64,000 nucleotides of DNA from JAIYDQ01 sp034408855 (lineage in GTDB: Bacteria > Planctomycetota > Planctomycetia > Pirellulales > Pirellulaceae). The DNA is taken from the NCBI GenBank assembly GCA_034408855.1, contig JAWXCK010000217.1:1-64000 (forward strand). The letters are read 5' to 3'. Positions 38,211 through 46,947 of this stretch are shown here, piece by piece. Numbering within the stretch: the stretch's first letter is position 1; every line of letters begins with the position of its first letter. The notes under the pieces were generated by a model. That model saw nothing but the letters and a program-made list of their open reading frames with translations. It was not told where the DNA came from and did no database searches. The position numbers and the translations under genes are program-made.

Positions 38211-38379
38211 AGTTGGTCGCGTTTGACCGAGCAGCAGCCGTTTGCAAGCCAATTTTGGCTGGGAAACAGAGCGAATCTCGACTATTCTACCGATCACGCC
38301 AATTTCTATTGCATTCCTCACAATTTCGTACCGCAGGCCAGCTCGCGTACTGTGCGCTGTATCCAAGGATTCTGATTCC

Positions 38380-41300
38380 ATGCACCATCAATTCCAACGC
38401 CTTTCACTTCCGCGATTCATGGTGGCTTGGGTCGTCAGTTCAGTTTTCTCGATCGCTCTGGGCCAAGATTCATCCAAAGTTACTCCACAATGGATTTGGG
38501 TTGGCGAATCCAAAGCAAAACAAAGCGTTTGGATACGGCGAGAATTTACTATCGATAGCGAAATAGCTAACGCTACAGTTCGAGCGAGTGCTGACAACCA
38601 TTGTGAGGTGTTCATTAACGGCCGGAAATGCTTGTCGTCGGATCGATGGGAAACGGTTTCAAATGCAGCCATTGAAAGTGACGTGCGTCAAGGTGTAAAT
38701 CTCATTGCGATCAAGGCGACGAATGACGGCGGTTTGGCAGGTCTTATCGCATCGGTACACGTCGATTTGAAAGACGGTAAGTCGATCGATATCGTCACCG
38801 ACGCTTCTTGGCAAGGTTCAATCGATGCCCAACGCGATTGGCAACAGCCTGATTTTGATGACGCCCAATGGGTTGCACCTAAGATTCTCGGAGAATTGGG
38901 CAATTCCAAACTTCCGTGGTCCAAAGCAATAAACACGAAGCAATTTGATTTGCCTCCGAAGACGAATTCCAGCAACGAATTTATGCCAGTCGTCGCAGAA
39001 CATGCGCACGTTCCGGATGGCTTCAAGATAGAAGAAGTTTTTCAAGTGCCGCGTGAAATGGGTTCGTGGGTTTCACTTACCACCGATCCGACGGGACGAT
39101 TGATTGCTTCCGATCAAGGTAGTGCTGGCCTATTCATGATCACGCCCGGAGATACGACCAAGCCAACGAAAGTGGAAAAGCTACCGGTCGAACTGAGCGG
39201 TGCTCATGGCCTGCTATGGGCCTTTGACTCGCTTTACGCGGTGGTTAACGGTGGAAAAACTTCTGGGCTGCATCGATTAACCGACACCGATGGCGATGGT
39301 CGAGTCGATTCGGACGAACATTGCATGGATGTCCCAGGCAGCGGCGAACATGGTCCTCATGCTGTCGTTCTCAGTCCCGATGGAAAATCACTGTACGTCG
39401 CATCAGGAAACCACACCAAGTTGCCCAAGTCGATCGCTGGAAGTCGCATTCCACAGAACTGGAACGAAGATCATTTGCTTCCGAGGCGTTGGGATGCAAA
39501 CGGTCATGCAGCAGGAATACTCGCACCAGGCGGCTGGATTTGCAACGTCGATCCAAGCGGCAAGGAATGGAATGTTTTTAGTATCGGATATCGAAACGAA
39601 TACGATATCGCTTTCAATAGCGACGGAGAACTCTTTACCTTTGACGCCGATATGGAGTGGGATTTCGGATCGCCTTGGTATCGACCGACGCGGGTTTGCC
39701 ATGTTACCAGCGGTAGCGAATTTGGCTGGCGAAGCGGGACTGGAAAGTGGCCAGCCTATTACGAAGATTCTTTACCGCCGGTAATCGATATCGGCCCCGG
39801 GTCACCGACTGGAGTTGTGTTTGGAACGGGTACGAAATTTCCAGCAAAGTTTCAGAAGGCTTTGTTTATCCTGGATTGGACTTATAGCACGATCTATTCA
39901 GTCCAGTTGACACCCGACGGATCGAGCTATCGCGGAGAGAAAGCAGACTTCGTAACCGGCTCTCCGCTTCCCGTTACCGACGCCGTTGTCGGCCTAGATG
40001 GAGCCCTTTACTTTACCGCCGGAGGTCGCGGAACCGAATCGTCGCTCTATCGAGTCACTTACGTTGGCACCGATTCGACGGAGGCTGTCGAGGGTACGAA
40101 TCCTGCCGGTCGAGAGCTACGGACGATTCGTCACCAACTTGAACGCTGGCATGGACAATCGGATGGCGATCTCGATGAAATTATCCGCTATCTCTCCCAC
40201 GAAGATCGATTTATACGCTATGCAGCTCGCATCGCACTGGAAAGTCAGCCGATCGAAAAATGGCGCGCCCGTGTATTTGGTGAAAAGAAACCGTCGAGCC
40301 TCATCAATGCGATGCTGGCCGTCGCACGTCAAGGTACTCCTGAAGACCTACCGAAAATAATCGAAGCCTTAACCTATCTCGATTTCCAATCGCTTAGCGA
40401 AACCGAAAAATTGGGTTGGCTTCGCACCTTGGAAGTCGCCTTTGCTCGACAAGGTGAACCATCAGACATCGATAGAAAGAAGCTGCTTGAACGACTAAAT
40501 AAGCTCTATCCTTCGAAACAGTACGCGCAAGATGCCGAGCTTGTGCAGTTACTAGTCTATTTAAAGTCGCCGACCGTCGTTGCCAAGACGATTGCATTGA
40601 TGCAACAGTTGGGGCCAGAGCCAATCCCGGATTGGGGCGATTTGGTGAGTCGAAATAGTCGGTATGGCGGAACAGTTGGCAAGATGTTGGCGGACATGCC
40701 ACCGGTTCGCGCAATTCATTTTGCTTTCATTCTGAGGAATGCCAAATCGGGTTGGACGATTGAAGAACGAAAGCAATATTTTGGTTTCTTTATCGCCGCT
40801 GCTAAACATCCTGGTGGGAATAGTTTCGCTAAATTCTTGATGCAGTTTCGCGATGACGCAATTGCAACCTGCTCACCAGCCGAACAACTGTTGCTCGAAT
40901 CGCTTACCAGCCAATCGCTCGTCGCCGCCCCTGTCGCCTCGACGCCGCCGAAAGGACCTGGTCGCGTGTGGAGCCGGGAAGAGGCACTCGACTCGATTGG
41001 CAAGGAACTTACCAATCGCAACTTCGCAAAAGGACACAATCTTTTTCATGCGACGTCGTGCTCAAAGTGCCATCGACTGGGTGGCGAAGGAGGCGCGGTT
41101 GGCCCCGATCTCTCGACGGCGGCCAAAAAGTTCTCGATCTCGGACATGCTCGATGCAATCATCGAACCGAGCAAAGCAATTTCCGATCAGTATGGTTCGC
41201 ATCAGATTCTTACCGATAGCGGAACCGTACTCGTCGGTAGAGCCGTCGAGATCGGCGATGAATACTACGTCTATACGGTCGATGCGAATGCCAAGCCGAC

Positions 41301-41454
41301 GATTCTGAGAAAGAATGAGGTCGAAGAAATCACGCCATCCAAAATCTCGCAGATGCCAGCCGGTCTCATCGATACACTCAACGAAGAAGAACTAAAAGAC
41401 TTGATCGCATTTCTCATGGCCAGTGGCGACCCAAAGGCGAAGGTTTTTAAATAA
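38380..41454 (+). CDS. PVC-type haem-binding membrane-associated dehydrogenase
   Basis: A 1024-residue exported protein with a signal (FMVAWVVSSVFSIALGQ). A galactose-binding-like beta domain comes first (about 30-180, WIRREFTIDSEI). A sugar-dehydrogenase-like beta-propeller follows (about 200-560; DTDGDGRVDSDE, GHAAGILAPGGWI, YRNEYDIAFNSDGELFTFD). A helical HEAT-like region (about 590-860) leads to a cytochrome c domain with CSKCH at residues 894-898 and the planctomycete-type tail GGAVGPDLSTAAKKFSISDM. This architecture is common in Planctomycetota and is thought to oxidise carbohydrate in the periplasm; the substrate is unknown. The start at 38380 is chosen for the signal sequence. Confidence 0.88.
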   Translation: MHHQFQRLSLPRFMVAWVVSSVFSIALGQDSSKVTPQWIWVGESKAKQSVWIRREFTIDSEIANATVRASADNHCEVFINGRKCLSSDRWETVSNAAIESDVRQGVNLIAIKATNDGGLAGLIASVHVDLKDGKSIDIVTDASWQGSIDAQRDWQQPDFDDAQWVAPKILGELGNSKLPWSKAINTKQFDLPPKTNSSNEFMPVVAEHAHVPDGFKIEEVFQVPREMGSWVSLTTDPTGRLIASDQGSAGLFMITPGDTTKPTKVEKLPVELSGAHGLLWAFDSLYAVVNGGKTSGLHRLTDTDGDGRVDSDEHCMDVPGSGEHGPHAVVLSPDGKSLYVASGNHTKLPKSIAGSRIPQNWNEDHLLPRRWDANGHAAGILAPGGWICNVDPSGKEWNVFSIGYRNEYDIAFNSDGELFTFDADMEWDFGSPWYRPTRVCHVTSGSEFGWRSGTGKWPAYYEDSLPPVIDIGPGSPTGVVFGTGTKFPAKFQKALFILDWTYSTIYSVQLTPDGSSYRGEKADFVTGSPLPVTDAVVGLDGALYFTAGGRGTESSLYRVTYVGTDSTEAVEGTNPAGRELRTIRHQLERWHGQSDGDLDEIIRYLSHEDRFIRYAARIALESQPIEKWRARVFGEKKPSSLINAMLAVARQGTPEDLPKIIEALTYLDFQSLSETEKLGWLRTLEVAFARQGEPSDIDRKKLLERLNKLYPSKQYAQDAELVQLLVYLKSPTVVAKTIALMQQLGPEPIPDWGDLVSRNSRYGGTVGKMLADMPPVRAIHFAFILRNAKSGWTIEERKQYFGFFIAAAKHPGGNSFAKFLMQFRDDAIATCSPAEQLLLESLTSQSLVAAPVASTPPKGPGRVWSREEALDSIGKELTNRNFAKGHNLFHATSCSKCHRLGGEGGAVGPDLSTAAKKFSISDMLDAIIEPSKAISDQYGSHQILTDSGTVLVGRAVEIGDEYYVYTVDANAKPTILRKNEVEEITPSKISQMPAGLIDTLNEEELKDLIAFLMASGDPKAKVFK

Positions 41455-41456
41455 TC

Positions 41457-41687
41457 CTATCCGCGGTATCTTTCCGAAGTGCCACGTTTTGCGATAGCGA
41501 AGAGCTGCTTCGGAGATTCCGATTTGGCTAAGCCATCCGACAGAAAGGACAATTGGAGAAAAGCTGCGACAATGACGGCAAACGTAAAGAGTATCAGCAG
41601 GAATTTTAAAGAGAACTGATGACTCGATGATGGCTTCTCGCGTACTCGGGTTTGGCGGATGTTCGATTCGTCGATTTCAAAAGGCAT
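41457..41687 (-). CDS. Small single-pass membrane protein
   Basis: This 76-residue ORF has a charged N-terminus and one hydrophobic helix (FSLKFLLILFTFAVIVAAFL, then LS), followed by a short polar, basic tail. The FSLKFLL opening resembles many small planctomycete membrane proteins of unknown function. It ends 2 bp from the end of the convergent dehydrogenase gene. There is no good ribosome-binding site and no other support, so it may not be a real gene. Confidence 0.45.
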   Translation of the reverse strand: MPFEIDESNIRQTRVREKPSSSHQFSLKFLLILFTFAVIVAAFLQLSFLSDGLAKSESPKQLFAIAKRGTSERYRG

Positions 41688-41731
41688 TGTCGCTAACTCA
41701 TTTCGTAAAGCAATTAATCTAATTCGACTAT

Positions 41732-41849
41732 CGGCTTGTTGATTTAATCGTTTAACAGTCAGCCGAAGGCGTACTCTTGGCTTTTGAAGTACGCCTTCGG
41801 TTGACTGTTAAACTCAATCCTTGCTTCTGGCGATTAAATCAACAAGCCG
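41732..41849. repeat. Nested inverted repeat, near copy of the 22342 hairpin
   Basis: The inner stem has GTTTAACAGTCAGCC then GAAGGCGTAC (41750-41774) against GTACGCCTTCGGTTGACTGT then TAAAC (41789-41813). The outer arms CGGCTTGTTGATTTAATC (41732-41749) and GATTAAATCAACAAGCCG (41832-41849) are perfect reverse complements. In the copy at 22342-22444 only the right outer arm is present and it lies directly next to the stem. No coding content is supported. Confidence 0.85.
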
Positions 41850-41902
41850 CAAGCGCCGTTGGCTCACTATTGCGGCAAAAAACGCAACTTGAGACCGTCG
41901 AA

Positions 41903-42859
41903 CTAATAACCTTCGATTGGTGGTATCAAGTTGCCATCTTTTCGATTGCCAAGATCGCTTCGGAATTGCGGGTCAATATTCGCAGAAAGGAACGCGGTCG
42001 AACCATCCGCTAGTAAAACATTGGCACCACCGACGTGATAGCTGCTAAGCGTCCCTACCGCAACGATCGGATCGGCGGCACCTTCGATGTTCGGTAAATT
42101 TTCTTCCGCGAGCCAACTTTCCGGCGGACCAGGATCTACCAAGCCGTCGTTAACCCCTACCGGTCTGCTCAGCCATATTTGATTTTTGGGTTCAATTTTC
42201 GGAGCAGGTCCCATGTTCCGTAACGTCGACCGCGTTCCACTGCTCCAGCCGAGGTCTATGGAATCGATGCGCTTTTCGCCGACGACGATCGTGTGTGAAC
42301 TGCCGTCAAGAATTTCGTCAGCTCGAATTCGACTATTCAAGAAAAGCAAGCCATTGTTATCGCTGTCGATCGCGGCTTCACCGCCGTGGTGAATTCCAGC
42401 ATAGTTGCTAAATGCGCCTCTCGACGGATCGGAAGGGCAGCGCAGCAAACCAATGACGTATCGCCGAATCTTCTGGTTCGTCGGGGCATAAATGGAGGCT
42501 CGATGATCTACTAGTTTGAATGCATGGAGTTCATCAAGCATCGGTAGGATGGCAACGATCCAGTTGTGATGAAAACCGGTGGGCGTGTTTTGAATTGGGC
42601 CAGCGATGTCGACCGTGCCTGACGGATAATGTCGATACGCGGAGTAATACCCGCTGAGCGCGACACCGACCTGGGCAAGATTGCTGGAACAGGACATGCG
42701 TCGAGCTGTCTCGCGAGCTTGTTGGATCGCCGGCAGTAATATTCCTGCCAGAATCCCAATAATCGCAATGACTACCAGCAATTCAACCAACGTGAATGCA
42801 TTTCGATTAGTATTCGATAAAGATTTGTTATCGTTCATAGAATCAGTCTGTGTTTTCAT
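41903..42859 (-). CDS. DUF1559 type II pseudopilin
   Basis: A 318-residue protein with a prepilin N-terminus (AFTLVELLVVIAIIGILAG) and the planctomycete DUF1559 body: QQARETARRMSCSSNLAQVG at the start and VLLADGSTAFLSANI near the end. Glu is at position +5 of the cleavage motif, but the residue before the cut is Ala (RNA-FTLVE) instead of the usual Gly. The start at 42859 overlaps the previous gene's stop as ATGA; an ATG five codons upstream is possible. It is the last gene of the pseudopilin row and could be the major subunit. Confidence 0.9.
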   Translation of the reverse strand: MKTQTDSMNDNKSLSNTNRNAFTLVELLVVIAIIGILAGILLPAIQQARETARRMSCSSNLAQVGVALSGYYSAYRHYPSGTVDIAGPIQNTPTGFHHNWIVAILPMLDELHAFKLVDHRASIYAPTNQKIRRYVIGLLRCPSDPSRGAFSNYAGIHHGGEAAIDSDNNGLLFLNSRIRADEILDGSSHTIVVGEKRIDSIDLGWSSGTRSTLRNMGPAPKIEPKNQIWLSRPVGVNDGLVDPGPPESWLAEENLPNIEGAADPIVAVGTLSSYHVGGANVLLADGSTAFLSANIDPQFRSDLGNRKDGNLIPPIEGY

Positions 42860-43269
42860 AATTCTCCCTGCCAACTCGCTTGAGTGTTTAAATCAAAGTC
42901 ATCGCTTCGAAAAACGTTAACTTCCCAAAAATCGATTCGGGGACCGGTCGGTTCAGTTGCTTCTAATCGACGAATAGTCATTCGCTTTGGATGGCTCTCC
43001 AACGATTCTGAATCGACGCAAGCCGGTAGATTATGAAGCGACATGTCTTCACCGACATAGTCTTTATCGAGGGCGATTTTTGCTTGAATGCGCAGTTTGC
43101 CAACTTCAATCCACTCGAGCGATTGTCGAGTTTGATAGCGCATCAAGAGATTGCGTTTTTGATGGATCATGCCCTGCATCGATTGCGCCGTCAAGAGACT
43201 TGCGACAAGCATCACGACAAACGTAGTTGGCAAAGCGGATCCACTTCGATGTTGGCGGCTATTCTGCAT
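42856..43269 (-). CDS. Pseudopilin lacking Glu5, GspK/PilX-like
   Basis: A 137-residue protein whose N-terminus (HRSGSALPTTFVVMLVASLL) has a Gly before the hydrophobic helix but no Glu at +5, as in GspK-type tip pseudopilins. It is much shorter than GspK (about 300). The start at 43269 is supported by GGAGG six bases upstream (about 43276-43280); the frame is open to 43521, but that part is antisense to repeat DNA. It overlaps the preceding pseudopilin by 11 bp and the DUF1559 gene by ATGA. Function as a minor tip subunit is inferred from motif and order. Confidence 0.68.
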   Translation of the reverse strand: MQNSRQHRSGSALPTTFVVMLVASLLTAQSMQGMIHQKRNLLMRYQTRQSLEWIEVGKLRIQAKIALDKDYVGEDMSLHNLPACVDSESLESHPKRMTIRRLEATEPTGPRIDFWEVNVFRSDDFDLNTQASWQGEL

Positions 43270-44023
43270 ATCTAGCCTCCGAGTCTTCACCCAGCGTACT
43301 TCGTGCCTTCGTAAGCGGGACAGCGCTAGCCCAATGCCGCTCACTCTCGTAGCGGTACGGCGCGAGCCGTCCGGCGGAAGCGAAGAAAACATTGAATCTA
43401 CACCGGGCGCCTTGCGCCGCACCGCTAAAAAACCGACCCAAAAAGCGCGAAAGCGAGAAGCATTGAGCGCTCGCCGCCGGTTTTGACAATAAATACCGGC
43501 GGCTAGCGCCGTGCCGCTCACCGGGTTCGAGGCTTTTTGTTAAATGCTCTGTTCCTAATCTCGCGAAAACGGTTACGAAGGCATTTACTCCGCCATCAAC
43601 TTTCGAATTGACGTTCATTCTGATCAACTCGACCGCTCCTGTTGTGTCTCGCGAAAATCGCAACTGCATCGGAAGACCGAATCGATATTCGTCGACACCG
43701 ACCAGCACGTCATTGATCCATACCTGCCTCGCAACGTCATTATTGCCGTCGATGCGGTAAACAATTCGATTCTTACCCAATATGCTTAATACAGACGGTG
43801 TCTCCATATCGATCGACTCCGATGTGTGGATGTCTTCACGCCATCGTTCGTAAAGCGATTGCAGTGAACGATGGGCACCCCAATCGCGAACGGATTGCTC
43901 ATGGACGAAGTACGATTTCTGAATAATGACCGCCGAAAGAGAGATAAGACCGGCTGTGATCGAGGAAATCACTACCATTTCGAGGAGCGATATCCCACGC
44001 CTTTTTGGAATGCTCGTCTTCAT
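43259..44023 (-). CDS. GspJ-like pseudopilin with a repeat-derived C-terminus
   Basis: The N-terminus (KRRGISLLEMVVISSITAGL) is a prepilin motif with Gly at -1 and Glu at +5. The next about 130 residues (RSLQSLYERWREDIHTSES, IVYRIDGNNDVARQVW) have the look of a GspJ-type globular domain. From about residue 158 the frame runs through a dispersed repeat (43300-43545), giving an Arg/Ala/Ser-rich tail that also appears as the translation of the repeat near 29710-29760. The native end was therefore probably replaced by repeat sequence. The start overlaps the previous gene as ATGA. Confidence 0.7.
   Translation of the reverse strand: MKTSIPKRRGISLLEMVVISSITAGLISLSAVIIQKSYFVHEQSVRDWGAHRSLQSLYERWREDIHTSESIDMETPSVLSILGKNRIVYRIDGNNDVARQVWINDVLVGVDEYRFGLPMQLRFSRDTTGAVELIRMNVNSKVDGGVNAFVTVFARLGTEHLTKSLEPGERHGASRRYLLSKPAASAQCFSLSRFLGRFFSGAAQGARCRFNVFFASAGRLAPYRYESERHWASAVPLTKARSTLGEDSEARYAE
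43300..43545. repeat. Dispersed repeat inside the 3' end of a pseudopilin gene
   Basis: This segment contains GTAGCGGTACGGCGCGAGCC (43346-43365), an inverted partner GCCTTGCGCCGCACCGCTA (about 43409-43427), GCCGCCGGT/ACCGGCGGC (43473-43503) and a GTGCCGCTCACCGGG segment. It matches the elements at 29650-29822 in reverse orientation, including the words CGTAGCGGTA and CGCTCACTCTCG. Elsewhere in the window the family is between genes; here it is translated. Confidence 0.75.
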
Positions 44024-44601
44024 TCGTTCGCTCCGGATTCTGCACGACGAGACTCATTCGAAACATCGTTCGACGGCGCGTCGCGATTTATCGGTATCCA
44101 GAAATCGAGTCTTGGTGTTTGGAAGTCTGGGGGTAGAGCCAACGGGTCAGGGGACTGCGAGGACTTGGAAACCGTGGCTAACGCCAGCGGCTCAGGGAGT
44201 GGGTGGGCCTTTGGTTCGAATGGATGCTTGATGGTCCATTCGATCCCGAGCGAAACGCGTTTGCCGACAATCGGCTCTTGAACATCGATGACCGACGCAA
44301 CCCATTGTGCATGAATATCCGACTCGCTCATTTCATCAAACATCGGTAGCGATTCTATCGATGCTCGGTTTACTCGTTCTATATCCCATGAAGCGATTAT
44401 TTCGCGGGCAGATAGGAGAGCCAATTCGGCCTTGGTTTGTAGCAGTTGCTCGCTTTGGAAGAGGGCGGCTTTGGTTTGATATCGAAGGATCAACCCCATT
44501 GCGGTCATGAGCAGAATGCCTGCCACGATGCATTCGACAAAAGTCGTTCCCAATCGAAGTGGAGCAATGTAATGCGATTTTCGCTTCATCGTGCGACGCA
44601 C
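44020..44601 (-). CDS. GspI-like pseudopilin
   Basis: A 193-residue protein with a prepilin motif (RLGTTFVECIVAGILLMTAM) in which Gly is at -1 and Glu at +5 of the cut. A polar domain follows (LLQTKAELALLSAREIIASW), with a Pro-rich C-terminal stretch (HPFEPKAHPLPEPLAL). Position directly before a GspJ-like and a GspK-like gene suggests the GspI place in the I-J-K tip complex, an inference from order. The start may be 44601 or the ATG at 44589. The stop overlaps the next start as ATGA. Confidence 0.72.
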   Translation of the reverse strand: MRRTMKRKSHYIAPLRLGTTFVECIVAGILLMTAMGLILRYQTKAALFQSEQLLQTKAELALLSAREIIASWDIERVNRASIESLPMFDEMSESDIHAQWVASVIDVQEPIVGKRVSLGIEWTIKHPFEPKAHPLPEPLALATVSKSSQSPDPLALPPDFQTPRLDFWIPINRDAPSNDVSNESRRAESGANE

Positions 44602-44613
44602 CTTTCTGTTTTT

Positions 44614-46914
44614 CTATTGGCTACTTGATAAATAGTGAATCAACGACGCTTGGGAATCAAAAATACTATAGGCAAAAATTGCAGCGACGACGGCGCAAGC
44701 CGCAATCGCGACGAAGAACAAAATCTGAATTGCAATGGTGTACCAACCAAGGCATTTTTCCATGCCGCTTTCGCCGATGACACCGAGCGACCACGAAAGC
44801 GACGATTGATCGTTTGCCAGTGCGAGCAATCCAATCTGACGTCGTGTAACGAGTTTCGATCGTACCATTGCTTGCTCGATGGTACTTCCGTCGGCCAGTC
44901 GCCTCGCGACGCGCCTCAATTGCGTCTTAATCGAGTTTACAGGATGGGACTGGGCGGCTTGTTCGACTGCCAATGAAAAACTCGGTTCGACTGCTACAAG
45001 GTCACTCAAGCCCAGAAGTGTCCAGCTTTGAAAATAGGGACGCAATAACCATTCGATGGGCCGTCGTCTCGACACACTTGGAAAAATGTAGACCCAAAGA
45101 AAGCCTACATAGGCAATGGCAATAGTCAGATTCGCAACGACGAGCGGAATCTTGACGGTCGATAGCAACGGTTGATGGAGGACATCAACGCCTTCGAAAT
45201 CGCCGTAATTCACTTCAGCAGCTAGCTTTACCAACATTGGTTCGAGTACGAATAACATGAAAGCGAAAAGAACGCTCAGTGGTACGAAAACCACAAGAGT
45301 GCTGATGAGGAACTGCCAAACCATTCGATCAATTTCTAGCACGTGTGAGCTCTCCCCCATTGCCAAGCAACGCATTTTCGGAAGCGTTGGATGGTAAGAG
45401 AGAAGCCGGAGAGCGAATCGTTTAGTAACACCGCGTGTGAAGCCGCTTTTTTCGAACGATGCAAACCAATTCGAGTGCTCGACGAAATTTCGCTGAAACC
45501 TGCGAGTTACTTTTCGTAAGAAGCCATAATTGTGGTCGTTGAACGACACAGCAAGCTCGCGAATATCGATGGGGTTGCCTGCCATAGCGACCATCGAAAT
45601 CATGATCGCCGATCGCTGAAGCTCGCGTCTTTTTACCCAGAGGACGAACAGCAGAGTCAAAGCCAACAACAACCAGAAGTAGGCAAGCCATTGGAAACGC
45701 ATGGCGACCCCGGCTATCGAAAAACCGAGCATCACAAAAATGCTGATTCGAATCGCCAAACAAATCCAACTTCCACGAAATCGTGGATTTTCCGCAATCA
45801 TCAATCGCAGCACGATCCAGGCACAGATTCCCATCGGAAAAAGCGCAATCCAATGCGACTGCATAAGAAACGGAATAGCCGGAGTCACCGCGCCAAACGC
45901 TATGCTAAAAATCGCAATTGAATCGGCTACGTACACCATCGACGAGGCGAAGTAGAAGCTGACAGTCCCCCAAACGATGCTCCCTGCAAAAAGAATTCCA
46001 AAGACTGGAACAACCGAAATCATCGAGCGACAACGCTGGCGGATTAGCTCTTCATGAATTCGAATAACTTGGTCCAACCGTTCTAGAAATGCTCCTTGCG
46101 CTGAATCGAGTAGACTGATTGCCGGGATGGTGAGTCCGTCGCTAAGCGACGACGCAATCAAGGCTTGGCCAAGCGACTTCCCTTTTCCAACCGAAACACC
46201 TAAGGATCGGACAAACGCTTCCATGCTCGTCGTTTCAAAGCTTGCAAGCGTAGCTTGAATCGCTTCGGTCGTGCCTTTACCATCCGCGATGAAGATACGA
46301 AGCCGAGTAAGAATGTCGGCCATACAAATCCAACGATAGGGGCGTCCGATAATTGGCGCGCCTCCAAGTACGGCTGCGCGCGTCCACGGCGGACCTATCC
46401 ATCGCAGAGCCAGAAAGACGAAGGCAAGCCACACCAAAGACATCATGAGCATGACAAGCATATTGCTAAAATCGCTGACAATCATCCTCGATAGTATTAT
46501 CGGATCATGCTCGTAAATATCGGAAAAATCGACAAACTGAATCGATTGCATAGCGATCGAGCAAATCATCCATCCGATAAGCAATGCGGCGATAATGATG
46601 CAGCCGGGGTAGACGAGACTTCCTAATAGATTTCGCCATTCGCGCCGAGACGATTCTCGACTTCTCAAAACTTGAACGATGAAGCCGGCCGGATCATTGG
46701 ACGACAGAGAACCGACCAGTAGCGACCGGAGATCGGAGGGTAATTTCTCGATGTCAATGATTCGCTCAATATCGCTATCGAGTTCAAGAGCATCAGCGAG
46801 TTTTTCAATCGAACGTCGCCAGTGTAACGGTGCGAAGGCGGCAGCAAGTCGAAATTTGGCAGCCGCGACAATGGCCGGTCTGGAAATCGTTACGATAGTG
46901 GATTCGGGAATCAT
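44614..46914 (-). CDS. GspF-like inner membrane platform protein with four T2SF modules
   Basis: A 766-residue protein, about twice the usual GspF/PilC length (about 400). Helical cytoplasmic modules followed by membrane helices recur: about residues 38-117, 198-325 (GKGTTEAIQATLASFETTSM), 460-575 and 626-766 (LADGSTIEQAMVRSKLVTRR). Extra membrane helices lie at about 330-430. This looks like a fusion or duplication of two GspF proteins, the second half strongly diverged. GspF anchors the assembly ATPase in the membrane. It begins only 33 bp from the divergent gspE start. Confidence 0.75.
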   Translation of the reverse strand: MIPESTIVTISRPAIVAAAKFRLAAAFAPLHWRRSIEKLADALELDSDIERIIDIEKLPSDLRSLLVGSLSSNDPAGFIVQVLRSRESSRREWRNLLGSLVYPGCIIIAALLIGWMICSIAMQSIQFVDFSDIYEHDPIILSRMIVSDFSNMLVMLMMSLVWLAFVFLALRWIGPPWTRAAVLGGAPIIGRPYRWICMADILTRLRIFIADGKGTTEAIQATLASFETTSMEAFVRSLGVSVGKGKSLGQALIASSLSDGLTIPAISLLDSAQGAFLERLDQVIRIHEELIRQRCRSMISVVPVFGILFAGSIVWGTVSFYFASSMVYVADSIAIFSIAFGAVTPAIPFLMQSHWIALFPMGICAWIVLRLMIAENPRFRGSWICLAIRISIFVMLGFSIAGVAMRFQWLAYFWLLLALTLLFVLWVKRRELQRSAIMISMVAMAGNPIDIRELAVSFNDHNYGFLRKVTRRFQRNFVEHSNWFASFEKSGFTRGVTKRFALRLLSYHPTLPKMRCLAMGESSHVLEIDRMVWQFLISTLVVFVPLSVLFAFMLFVLEPMLVKLAAEVNYGDFEGVDVLHQPLLSTVKIPLVVANLTIAIAYVGFLWVYIFPSVSRRRPIEWLLRPYFQSWTLLGLSDLVAVEPSFSLAVEQAAQSHPVNSIKTQLRRVARRLADGSTIEQAMVRSKLVTRRQIGLLALANDQSSLSWSLGVIGESGMEKCLGWYTIAIQILFFVAIAACAVVAAIFAYSIFDSQASLIHYLSSSQ

Positions 46915-46947
46915 ACGACGTCGCCGAGCAGCTAAAATACGTAATCT

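Noticed and set aside
43270..43521. Upstream extension of the GspK-like gene
   Set aside because: The extension is repeat DNA in another frame, while the ATG at 43269 has a strong GGAGG site.
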